Source of the DNA: Anaerolineae bacterium
Lineage (GTDB): Bacteria > Chloroflexota > Anaerolineae > Aggregatilineales > Aggregatilineaceae
NCBI GenBank assembly: GCA_018056405.1
Contig: JAGPFT010000108.1
Span: forward strand, 1-8,179
DNA: 8,179 nucleotides
Reading direction: 5' to 3'
The notes below the pieces were generated by a model. That model searched no databases, had not been told where the DNA came from, and was given only the letters and a program-made list of their open reading frames with translations. A program made the translations under genes and the position numbers. Each line of letters starts with the position of its first letter. Position 1 is the stretch's first letter. Of the stretch, positions 1 through 6,183 are shown one piece after another.

Positions 1-1227
1 GCGTTGGTGGCCGGCTTTATCGCCGTAGGGCAATGGGATATCAAGCGTGTGCTGGCGTATAGCACGGTCAGCCAGCTCGGATTCATGGTGGCGGCGGTGG
101 GTGTGGGTGCCTATGCAGCGGCCATGTTCCACCTGGTGACGCACGCCTGCTTCAAGGCGCTGCTGTTCCTGGCGGCTGGCTCGGTCATTCACGGCATGGA
201 GCGCGGGCACCACCATGTGGCGCACGGCCCTTCAGGGCACTATGACGACGACTTCGATCCGCAGGATATGCGCTTCATGGGGGGCCTGAAAGAGCAGATG
301 CCCGTGACCTACTGGACATACCTCTTCGGGACGCTGGCCCTGGCAGGGATCATCCCCTTTGCCGGCTTCTGGTCGAAGGACGAAATCCTGTTGGATTCGC
401 TGAAGGCCGGCGTGGACAAGGGACTGCTCAGCGGGTATATCGGCTTTGTGCTGCTGTTGACGGCGGCAGTGTTCACCGCGTTCTACATGTGGCGGCAGGT
501 CAGTCTGATCTTCCTGGGCAAGCCGCGTCACGCGGCGGCGGCGCACGCCGAGGAGTCCTCGCGGGTCATGACCTGGCCCCTGATCGTGCTGGCGGCGCTG
601 AGCCTGCTCATCGGTTTCATCAACGTGCCGAGCGGCTTCCCCGTCCTGGGCTGGCTGTTGGGCGAGCATCAGCTCACCAGCTTCCTGGAGCACAGCGTGC
701 CCTATGCGCACGTGGGCACGTTCAACTTTGGGCTGGCGACCTTCGCTGTGCTGTTGGCGCTGGGGGCCATCTACCTGGCGCGCTCGGTGTACAACGACCG
801 GGTGCTGGTCACGCTGCGCGAAGACCCGCTGGCGGTCCACCCGCGCACGCAGCGCGCCTTTGCGCTGTCCAATGCCAAGCTCTATTGGGATGAGTTCTAT
901 TTCAAGTACGTGATCTACCCCTATCGCAACGCGGCCTATTGGCTGGCCGAGCAGCTTGACTGGCGGTTCTGGCACGACTATGTGCACGAGCGCTTGCTGC
1001 GCGACCCGTTCAATGCGGCGACGCACGCCCTGACCTGGCGCGTGGACAAGCAGATCATTGACCGCTCGTTCGACGGACTCGGTCATGCCGCGCGGCGGGT
1101 CGGTTCACGGTTGCGCCGGATTCAGACCGGTTACGTGCACATGTATGCCATGAGCGTTCTTTTCGGCGCGCTGCTGGTGATGGTCTTGATCCTGCTTCCT
1201 TTGATCCGCGATTGGCTAGGTCTGTAA
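1..1227 (+). CDS. nuoL: NADH-quinone oxidoreductase subunit L (NuoL), 5'-partial
   Basis: This is the C-terminal 408 residues of the largest antiporter-like subunit of complex I, a membrane protein that moves protons as NADH reduces quinone. The frame is open to the first base, so the true start is upstream; about 60% of a usual NuoL is present. Numbering from the codon at position 4, the segment DIKRVLAYSTVSQLGFM (12-28) and HLVTHACFK (H43, H47, K51) match the E. coli channel residues H334, H338 and K342. FWSKDEI (K125) matches the TM12 lysine K399. The loop at about 64-90 is enlarged and rich in His and Asp compared with E. coli. Residues about 295-375 fit the long lateral amphipathic helix and 379-402 the last membrane helix. 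nuoM follows after 18 nt. The family assignment is secure; only the 5' end is missing. Confidence 0.97.
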   Translation, partial: ALVAGFIAVGQWDIKRVLAYSTVSQLGFMVAAVGVGAYAAAMFHLVTHACFKALLFLAAGSVIHGMERGHHHVAHGPSGHYDDDFDPQDMRFMGGLKEQMPVTYWTYLFGTLALAGIIPFAGFWSKDEILLDSLKAGVDKGLLSGYIGFVLLLTAAVFTAFYMWRQVSLIFLGKPRHAAAAHAEESSRVMTWPLIVLAALSLLIGFINVPSGFPVLGWLLGEHQLTSFLEHSVPYAHVGTFNFGLATFAVLLALGAIYLARSVYNDRVLVTLREDPLAVHPRTQRAFALSNAKLYWDEFYFKYVIYPYRNAAYWLAEQLDWRFWHDYVHERLLRDPFNAATHALTWRVDKQIIDRSFDGLGHAARRVGSRLRRIQTGYVHMYAMSVLFGALLVMVLILLPLIRDWLGL

Positions 1228-1230
1228 TCC

Positions 1231-1237
1231 AGAGGGA
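1231..1237 (+). promoter_or_regulatory. Ribosome binding site of nuoM
   Basis: AGAGGGA lies in the short nuoL-nuoM spacer, 8 nt before the ATG at 1246. It supports that start and independent translation initiation within the operon. Confidence 0.6.
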
Positions 1238-1245
1238 CCGAACTT

Positions 1246-2766
1246 ATGGAAGACATTTCGCTGGTCACTGTGGTTCTCATGCTCCCGCTCGCGGGCCTGG
1301 TGTTGATGATGCTGTTCTCGCGCACCGAGCAGGCCTACAAATGGGCGGCGCTGGTGACTTCGCTGGTCACTTTTGGCGTGTCGTTGCTGCTGGTGCGCAA
1401 CTTCGATACGAAGGTGTCCGGCTTGCAGATGGTACAGCGCGTTGACTGGATCACGGCGGACTCCTTCACCATCCGCTACTACGTGGGCGTGGATGGCATC
1501 AGCATCTGGCTGGTGCTGCTGACGACGTTCATTATGCCTCTGGCGATCCTGGCCTCGTTCAACCCCATCAAAGACCGCGTGCGCCTGTACTACATATTCA
1601 TGCTGCTGATGGAATGGGCCATGATCGGCGTCTTTGTGGCCCAGGACCTCTTCCTGTTCTACATCTTCTGGGAAGTGACGCTGGTGCCCATGTACTTCCT
1701 GATCGGCATCTGGGGGGCCGAAGAGCGCATCTACGCTGCCATCAAGTTCTTTCTCTACACGATGGCGGGCAGCCTGCTCATGCTGCTGGCGATCCTGTGG
1801 CTGGGCAATGAGGCGGGGACGTTTAGCGTGCCGGATATTCTGGCCAAGCTGAACAGCGGGGAACTGACGTTCAGTACAGCGACGGAGCGCTGGCTCTTCC
1901 TGGCGTTTGGCATTGCCTTTGCCATCAAGGTGCCGATGTGGCCGCTTCACTCGTGGCTGCCCGACGCGCACGTGCAGGCCCCGACTGCCGGCTCGGTCAT
2001 TCTGGCGGGCGTGCTGCTGAAGATGGGCACCTACGGTTTTGTGCGCTTCAATCTGCCCCTGTTCCCGGAGGCGAGCAAGACGTTCGCACCGTATATCGCG
2101 GTGCTGGCGGTGATCGGCATCATCTATGGAGCGTGGGTTAGCTATGGGCAGAAGGATGTCAAGAAGCTGGTGGCCTACTCCTCGATCAGCCACCTGGGGT
2201 TTGTCATGCTGGGCATCTTCTCCCTGAACCCGGCAGGCATTCAAGGCAGCATTTTGCAGATGGTCAATCACGGCATCAGCACGGGCGGCTTGTTTCTCCT
2301 GGTCGGCGTGCTGTACGAGCGCCGCCACACCAAGCTGATGAGCGCGTTCGGCGGCATCTGGCGGGCCATGCCCCTCTACAGCGGCATCGCCCTGGTGATC
2401 GTGCTGTCGAGCATGGGGCTGCCCGGCCTGAACGGTTTCGTGGGCGAGTTCACCATTCTGCTCGGCTCGGCGGGGTCGAGTGTGCTGAGCTGGTGGTTCA
2501 CCTTCTTCGCGGCGATTGGCATTATTCTGGCTGCCGTATACATGCTGTACATGTTCAATACCGTGTTCATGGGCGCGCTGGACAAAGAAGAGAACAAGCG
2601 CCTGCCCGACCTGAACTGGCAGGAGCTATGGTCGCTCGTGCCGATCCTGGTCATGGTGTTCGTGATCGGCCTGCAAGCTGGATACTTCTTCGAGTTCATG
2701 GATGGCTCGGTGAAGGAACTGGTAGATTACGTGAACGGCTATGCGCTGTCGGCGGCTGGCCATTAA
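1246..2766 (+). CDS. nuoM: NADH-quinone oxidoreductase subunit M (NuoM)
   Basis: This is the complete second antiporter-like subunit of complex I, 506 residues, close to the usual NuoM length, with about 14 predicted membrane helices. Visible family motifs are YIFWEVTLVPMYFLIGIWG with the TM5 glutamate E143 (E. coli E144), AFAIKVPMWPLHSWLPDAH with K228 (E. coli K234), VLLKMGTYG with K259 (K265), QKDVKKLVAYSSISHLGF at 302-319, NHGISTGGLF with H342, and the TM12 glutamate E401 in GFVGEF (E407). All the principal proton-path residues are therefore present and the subunit should be functional. The ATG at 1246 is chosen because it gives the normal N-terminus and has an AGAGGGA ribosome site. It lies between nuoL (18 nt) and nuoN (12 nt), consistent with one polycistronic transcript. 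No anomalies were seen. Confidence 0.98.
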   Translation: MEDISLVTVVLMLPLAGLVLMMLFSRTEQAYKWAALVTSLVTFGVSLLLVRNFDTKVSGLQMVQRVDWITADSFTIRYYVGVDGISIWLVLLTTFIMPLAILASFNPIKDRVRLYYIFMLLMEWAMIGVFVAQDLFLFYIFWEVTLVPMYFLIGIWGAEERIYAAIKFFLYTMAGSLLMLLAILWLGNEAGTFSVPDILAKLNSGELTFSTATERWLFLAFGIAFAIKVPMWPLHSWLPDAHVQAPTAGSVILAGVLLKMGTYGFVRFNLPLFPEASKTFAPYIAVLAVIGIIYGAWVSYGQKDVKKLVAYSSISHLGFVMLGIFSLNPAGIQGSILQMVNHGISTGGLFLLVGVLYERRHTKLMSAFGGIWRAMPLYSGIALVIVLSSMGLPGLNGFVGEFTILLGSAGSSVLSWWFTFFAAIGIILAAVYMLYMFNTVFMGALDKEENKRLPDLNWQELWSLVPILVMVFVIGLQAGYFFEFMDGSVKELVDYVNGYALSAAGH

Positions 2767-2769
2767 AGG
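2765..2769 (+). promoter_or_regulatory. Ribosome binding site of nuoN
   Basis: AAAGG overlaps the nuoM stop codon (TAA, 2764-2766) and sits 9 nt before the nuoN ATG at 2779. A GGTGA at 2771-2775 is probably too close to the start to be the main site. The overlap suggests nuoN translation is coupled to nuoM termination. Confidence 0.5.
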
Positions 2770-2778
2770 CGGTGACGG

Positions 2779-4293
2779 ATGTTTGATGTCCCGAGTCTGA
2801 GCGATCTCAACATCGCCGCGACGCTACCGGCCAGCTTCCTGGCCCTGTACGCTTGCCTGTTGATGGTCGTTGACCTGTTCATCCCCCGGACGCGCAAGCA
2901 CATCACTGCCGGCCTGACCATGCTGGGGCTGGCGATCTCGCTGGTGCTGGCGCTGCTTCCGCTTGGCGGGGTGGCTCGGTTCGGTGATGGAGAGTGGGCT
3001 TTCCGGGGGATGTACATCGCCGATTCATACAGCGACGGGGTCAACGTGATCGCGCTGATCACTGGCTTGCTCAGCGTGCTGGTCGCCTACAATTACCTGG
3101 ATCGGATCCAACGCCAGCGCGGTGAATACTACTACCTGCTGCTGTTCACCACCCTGGGCGTCATGATCATGGGCGCGGCGGGCGACCTGGTGGTGGTCTT
3201 CGTGGCGCTGGAACTGCTCTCGATCCCGCTGTACATCCTGAGCGGCTTCCGCTGGCCGCAGGAGGCGTCGGAGGAGAGCGCCCTCAAGTACTTCATCCTG
3301 GGGTCGTTCGCCTCGAGCTTCCTCGTCTATGGGATCGCGCTGGTCTACGGGGCGACCGGCGTAACGGATTTCCAGGGCATCTGGCGCGCAGTGGAGGACA
3401 TCATCGCTGAAGATGCGTCGAGCAAGTATCTGCTGCTGATCGGGGCGGGGATGTTGCTGGTGGGGCTGGGCTTCAAGGTGGCAGCGGTGCCCTTCCACAT
3501 GTGGACGCCCGATGTCTACCAGGGAGCGCCGACCTCGGTTGTCGCTTACATGAGCGTGGCGGCCAAAGTGGGAGGCTTTGCCGCGCTGGTGCGCGTGTTC
3601 GGCTCCGCGATGGCCAGCTTCTCGCTCGATGGCGGGGTAGTAGCTGCCTGGCAGGATACGGTGTGGCTGATCGCTGCGCTGACCATGATTCTGGGCAACT
3701 TTGTGGCTATCGTGCAGAGCGATCTCAAGCGGCTGCTGGCCTATTCCAGCATCGCCCACGCCGGGTACATGCTGATCGGCGTGGCGGCAGTAGGTTCCGC
3801 GCCAGTGGCCGACGAGGCGGCTCGCGCCGTGATCATGTACCTGATGGCCTACGCCTTCACCAACGTGGGCGCTTTCGCGGTGGTGATCGCCGTTGAGCGG
3901 GACGATGCCTCCAATACCGGTCTGGAGAGTATGCGCGGACTGGCGGCCAAGCAGCCGCTGCTGGCCGCGTCCATGGCCGTCTTCATGTTCAGCCTGACGG
4001 GTATTCCGCTCACCGCTGGCTTCGTCGGCAAGTGGTTCGTCTTCAAAGCGGCCATCGCCGCCGACCTGATTCCGGTGGCCGTAGTGGGCGTCCTGACGAG
4101 CCTGGTTTCGGCGTATTACTACCTGCGCATCGTGTGGTACATGTATTTTGAGCCAGGCGAAGGTGAGGCCCACGTCCCGGTTCCGTTGGCCTGGGCGATC
4201 AGCATCGCCACGGTTGGCACGCTGGCGCTGGGCATTTTCCCTTACCTGCTGTCGGACATGACCAACGAGATCACGCTGGCCTTCGGCCCCTGA
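2779..4293 (+). CDS. nuoN: NADH-quinone oxidoreductase subunit N (NuoN)
   Basis: This is the complete third antiporter-like subunit of complex I, which sits next to the small membrane subunits. It has 504 residues, a little longer than E. coli NuoN. Markers include LVVVFVALELLSIPLYILSGF with E145 (counterpart of E133), GFKVAAVPFHMWTPDVYQGAP with K233 (K217), SVAAKVGGFAALVRVF with K263 (K247), SDLKRLLAYSSIAHAGYMLIG (314-334), and the TM12 lysine K418 in AGFVGKWFVFK (K395). NuoN carries Lys where NuoM carries Glu in TM12, which separates this gene from its neighbour. It is the last gene of the nuo operon, as is usual, and a probable terminator follows 28 nt after the stop. The C-terminal tail is short, with no extra domain. 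Confidence 0.98.
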   Translation: MFDVPSLSDLNIAATLPASFLALYACLLMVVDLFIPRTRKHITAGLTMLGLAISLVLALLPLGGVARFGDGEWAFRGMYIADSYSDGVNVIALITGLLSVLVAYNYLDRIQRQRGEYYYLLLFTTLGVMIMGAAGDLVVVFVALELLSIPLYILSGFRWPQEASEESALKYFILGSFASSFLVYGIALVYGATGVTDFQGIWRAVEDIIAEDASSKYLLLIGAGMLLVGLGFKVAAVPFHMWTPDVYQGAPTSVVAYMSVAAKVGGFAALVRVFGSAMASFSLDGGVVAAWQDTVWLIAALTMILGNFVAIVQSDLKRLLAYSSIAHAGYMLIGVAAVGSAPVADEAARAVIMYLMAYAFTNVGAFAVVIAVERDDASNTGLESMRGLAAKQPLLAASMAVFMFSLTGIPLTAGFVGKWFVFKAAIAADLIPVAVVGVLTSLVSAYYYLRIVWYMYFEPGEGEAHVPVPLAWAISIATVGTLALGIFPYLLSDMTNEITLAFGP

Positions 4294-4320
4294 GCCGCCC
4301 GGCTTTCCCTGAGATACCTG

Positions 4321-4349
4321 AGGCGACCGGACGGGTCGCCTTATTGTTT
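4321..4349 (+). terminator. Probable intrinsic terminator of the nuo operon
   Basis: AGGCGACC (4321-4328) pairs perfectly with GGTCGCCT (4334-4341) around a 5-nt loop, giving an 8-bp GC-rich stem followed by the T-rich run TTATTGTTT. It begins 28 nt after the nuoN stop. The T tract is interrupted, so termination may be incomplete. Confidence 0.75.
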
Positions 4350-4400
4350 GGGCCACAAACGACTTATTGCGAGGGGAGATTAGGAATGCTCGCTAGAGGC

Positions 4401-4505
4401 CTCCTCCCTCAATCCCCCCTCCATCTGAACTAGAGGGGGGACGATTGGGCAGGCGGTTCTCCCCTTCCCCTAGCTTTGCTGGGGGAAGGGGCCGGGGGAT
4501 AGGGG
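4401..4505 (-). repeat. Degenerate double-hairpin dispersed repeat (copy 1, inverse orientation)
   Basis: Two hairpins lie side by side. CCCCCCTC (4414-4421) pairs with GAGGGGGG (4433-4440), and the 14-bp stem of 4461-4474 pairs with 4478-4491 around a TTT loop, with one G-U pair. Read on the minus strand, this unit has the same order of parts as the element at 8042-8139: a CCCCCGGCCCC core (4498-4488), first hairpin, spacer, second hairpin, then an ATTGAGGG tail. The tail segment 4422-4401 matches 8116-8137 at 19 of 22 positions. Such GC-rich palindromes are widespread between genes in Chloroflexota and some other phyla (recalled, not searched). The outer closing stem is poorly preserved here. 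Confidence 0.75.
4481..4505 (+). other. Putative G-quadruplex motif
   Basis: Four G runs on the plus strand (5, 4, 5 and 4 G) are separated by loops AA, CC and ATA, which meets the standard quadruplex pattern with very short loops. The first two runs also form the 3' arm of the adjacent hairpin, so the two folds exclude each other. It lies about 54 nt upstream of the candidate SDR promoter. Confidence 0.6.
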
Positions 4506-4558
4506 CATTCTGGCGATTGCTCAACACCTTGCTCGTGGCCCCTCATTGTTTGCAGAAG

Positions 4559-4587
4559 TTGCCGGGAGACTCGCAGCAGACTACAAT
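4559..4587 (+). promoter_or_regulatory. Candidate sigma-70-type promoter for the SDR gene
   Basis: TTGCCG (4559-4564) and TACAAT (4582-4587) are separated by exactly 17 nt and match the -35/-10 consensus at 4 and 5 of 6 positions. Transcription would start near 4594, giving a leader of about 135 nt before the ATG at 4730. The call rests on sequence match and placement only. Confidence 0.5.
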
Positions 4588-4639
4588 CGCGCCTGGTCTG
4601 GCCAGGAAATCCGGTGGGCGAGGTGTATTGAGAGCATGG

Positions 4640-4664
4640 CCTGTTGGCGCTCAACGCCAGCAGG
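4640..4664 (+). other. Hairpin in the SDR leader
   Basis: CCTGTTGGCG (4640-4649) pairs with CGCCAGCAGG (4655-4664) around CTCAA, a 10-bp stem with one G-U pair. No U-run follows closely, so it does not look like a full terminator. It would lie in the 5' leader if the promoter at 4559-4587 is right. Its function is unknown. Confidence 0.45.
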
Positions 4665-4715
4665 ATGGTCTTTGCGCGCGCGGGCAGTGGTCACCGGTGC
4701 GGGCGCGGCGCGAAG

Positions 4716-4721
4716 AAGGAG
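4716..4721 (+). promoter_or_regulatory. Strong ribosome binding site deciding the SDR start
   Basis: AAGGAG sits 8 nt before the ATG at 4730. This near-consensus site argues for that start rather than any of the upstream in-frame codons, which would run translation back through non-coding repeat DNA to 4445. Confidence 0.8.
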
Positions 4722-4729
4722 CGAACGGG

Positions 4730-5638
4730 ATGCGACTCCTGCGACACACACTCTGGGGCAGCTTGCTGGCCGGCGCGGCTTACTGGCTTGTGCGCTACTT
4801 CCGGCCCCGGCACTCAACCCTGGTGCTCAACGAGAAGGTCGTGATCATCACTGGCGCGTCGTCCGGCCTGGGGCGGGCGCTGGCCTTTGCCTTTGCGCGC
4901 CGGGCGGCCAGAGTGGTGCTGGTCGCGCGGCGCGAAGATCGCCTGGAGACGGTGCGCCGCGAGATTGAGCCGTACACGTCCGATGTGCTGGTCATCCCCG
5001 CCGACATCTCACAAGAAGACGACCTGCGGCGCGTGGTCGAGCAGACGCTGGCCCGCTTCGGGCGGATTGATGTGCTGGTTAACAATGCGGGCATCTCGAC
5101 CGGCGGACCCTTTCAGGGGCAAGACCCGGCGCGGATTGAGGCCATGCTCCGCGTCAATCTGTGGGCGGCGATGCGGCTGACGCAGCTTGTCTTGCCAACG
5201 ATGCTTGCCCACAATCACGGGTACATTCTCAACATTGGCTCCGGCCTGGCGCGGACAGCGGTGCCGATGTTCGCGCCCTACGCAGCGACCAAGTACGGGC
5301 TGGCAGGCTTTACCGACACACTGCGCCGCGAGCTACACCGCACCGGCGTTCACCTGACGCTGGTGTTGCCCGGCTGGATGCACACGGACATGATCACGCC
5401 CGAAGTAGAAGAACTGGTCGGGCGCTATGGCCTTTCTGTTGAGCATCCTGACTTCGTGGCGGAGCGGGCAGTGCTGGGGCTGGTGCGCGGCGAGCACGAG
5501 ATCGTCCTGGGCGGGCTGCTGACCCGCTTGGGGATTCTGGCGGAGCGCTACGCCCCGCTGCTGCTGAGCATCTACTGGCGCTTGTGGATGACGCCGGAAT
5601 GGGTGTCTACCATGAGCCGGATCGGGCGCGGCGAGTAG
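4730..5638 (+). CDS. Membrane-anchored short-chain dehydrogenase/reductase (SDR)
   Basis: This 302-residue protein of the classical SDR family is an NAD(P)(H)-dependent oxidoreductase with a Rossmann fold; its substrate cannot be read from the sequence. The cofactor motif TGASSGLG is at 41-48, ARR after the second strand (67-69) suggests NADP(H) preference, AD at 91-92 contacts the adenine, and NNAG is at 118-121. The catalytic set is complete: N143, S171, Y184 and K188 (YAATK). PGWMHTD (214-220) is the usual segment after the sixth strand. An N-terminal hydrophobic helix at about 7-24 precedes the fold and probably anchors it to the membrane. The C-terminal part (about 262-290) is also hydrophobic and may lie on the membrane. 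The start is fixed by AAGGAG 8 nt upstream. The gene has its own candidate promoter and converges on the Nudix gene with a 17-nt gap. The family is certain; a role in lipid or hydrophobic substrate metabolism is a guess. Confidence 0.93.
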   Translation: MRLLRHTLWGSLLAGAAYWLVRYFRPRHSTLVLNEKVVIITGASSGLGRALAFAFARRAARVVLVARREDRLETVRREIEPYTSDVLVIPADISQEDDLRRVVEQTLARFGRIDVLVNNAGISTGGPFQGQDPARIEAMLRVNLWAAMRLTQLVLPTMLAHNHGYILNIGSGLARTAVPMFAPYAATKYGLAGFTDTLRRELHRTGVHLTLVLPGWMHTDMITPEVEELVGRYGLSVEHPDFVAERAVLGLVRGEHEIVLGGLLTRLGILAERYAPLLLSIYWRLWMTPEWVSTMSRIGRGE

Positions 5639-5655
5639 AGCGGGGACAGCGAGCA

Positions 5656-6183
5656 TTAGATGAGATTTTCTCTTGAATGCCCCTGGTTCAGCCGTTTCTG
5701 CCAGGCTGCCAGGGCCTGGCGCGTGCTGTCGAAGGCAATTTCTGGCAGCGCGTCGCCGTAGCCGAGCCAGAGCACAGCGTCGGCATCGTCGCCTGGCTGG
5801 GCGATGCCACCGAGCACGGTCGCTGCGTAGGTGATGACAATCGAAGCCCCGAATTGTCCCGATCCCCCGCTGACTCCCAGCAGCCCGGCGATGGCGATGT
5901 CCAGGCCGGTCTCCTCTTTCACCTCGCGGATGACCGCAGCGGCAGGGTCTTCCCCGTAATCCACGTAGCCAGCGGGTAGCGCCCACTTGCCGCGCTCCGG
6001 GTTGTAGGCGCGCCGCACGAGCAGTGTGCGCCCCTGATCCTCGATGAAAGCGGCCACGGCCACTTTGGGGTCTTCAAAGTGAACGAAGCCGCAAGCCGGG
6101 CAGACGCGGCGCATCCTGCCGTGCGCCAGGCGATCTTCCAGGGGATGACCGCACACCTGGCAGAAGTTCGCGGGCGGTCTCAT
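5656..6183 (-). CDS. Zinc-ribbon Nudix hydrolase
   Basis: This 175-residue protein cleaves nucleoside diphosphates linked to another moiety X, probably with Mg or Mn. A zinc ribbon opens it (C8-x2-C11, C28-x2-C31), and a perfect Nudix box (G-x5-E-x7-REVKEETGL) runs from G72 to L94 with the metal-binding glutamates E87, E90 and E91. The ribbon-plus-Nudix layout resembles NudC, the NADH/RNA-decapping pyrophosphatase. However, the SQPWPFPxS motif that follows the box in NudC is absent and the NudC N-terminal domain is missing, so I do not call it nudC. An ADP-ribose or related pyrophosphatase is possible. Its ATG overlaps the stop of the anti-sigma gene as ATGA (6183-6180), so it is probably translated by coupling and belongs to the sigma operon. 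No good independent ribosome site is visible. Confidence 0.93.
   Translation of the reverse strand: MRPPANFCQVCGHPLEDRLAHGRMRRVCPACGFVHFEDPKVAVAAFIEDQGRTLLVRRAYNPERGKWALPAGYVDYGEDPAAAVIREVKEETGLDIAIAGLLGVSGGSGQFGASIVITYAATVLGGIAQPGDDADAVLWLGYGDALPEIAFDSTRQALAAWQKRLNQGHSRENLI

Larger units (their letters stand above)
4294..4729. other. 436-bp non-coding spacer between nuoN and the SDR gene
   Basis: I see no supportable gene here. The stretch contains, in order, the nuo terminator (4321-4349), a plain segment (4350-4400), a degenerate double-hairpin repeat (about 4401-4505) with a G-quadruplex motif, a candidate promoter (4559-4587) and a leader hairpin (4640-4664) ahead of the SDR ribosome site. 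Open frames that run through the repeat translate to Pro/Ser/Gly/Arg-rich sequence and look like by-products of the repeat. Confidence 0.75.

Noticed and set aside
1216..2328. Long minus-strand frame (370 codons) opposite nuoM; similar ones oppose nuoL (232-1086) and nuoN (3025-4356)
   Set aside because: These are shadows of GC-rich coding DNA. Their translations are His/Gln/Arg-rich with no recognisable domain, while the plus-strand frames are textbook Nuo subunits.
4445..4729. A 95-codon in-frame upstream extension of the SDR reading frame
   Set aside because: It runs through the dispersed repeat and the candidate promoter and yields low-complexity Ser/Gly/Arg-rich sequence. The ATG at 4730 has a strong AAGGAG site and gives a normal SDR N-terminus.
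5639..5655. A bidirectional terminator between the convergent SDR and Nudix genes
   Set aside because: The spacer is only 17 nt and contains no stem-loop with T-runs; only a weak GAGA/TCTC pairing occurs, inside the Nudix 3' end.
5656..6183. Naming the Nudix gene nudC
   Set aside because: It has the zinc ribbon but lacks the SQPWPFPxS motif and the NudC N-terminal domain, and at 175 residues it is too short.
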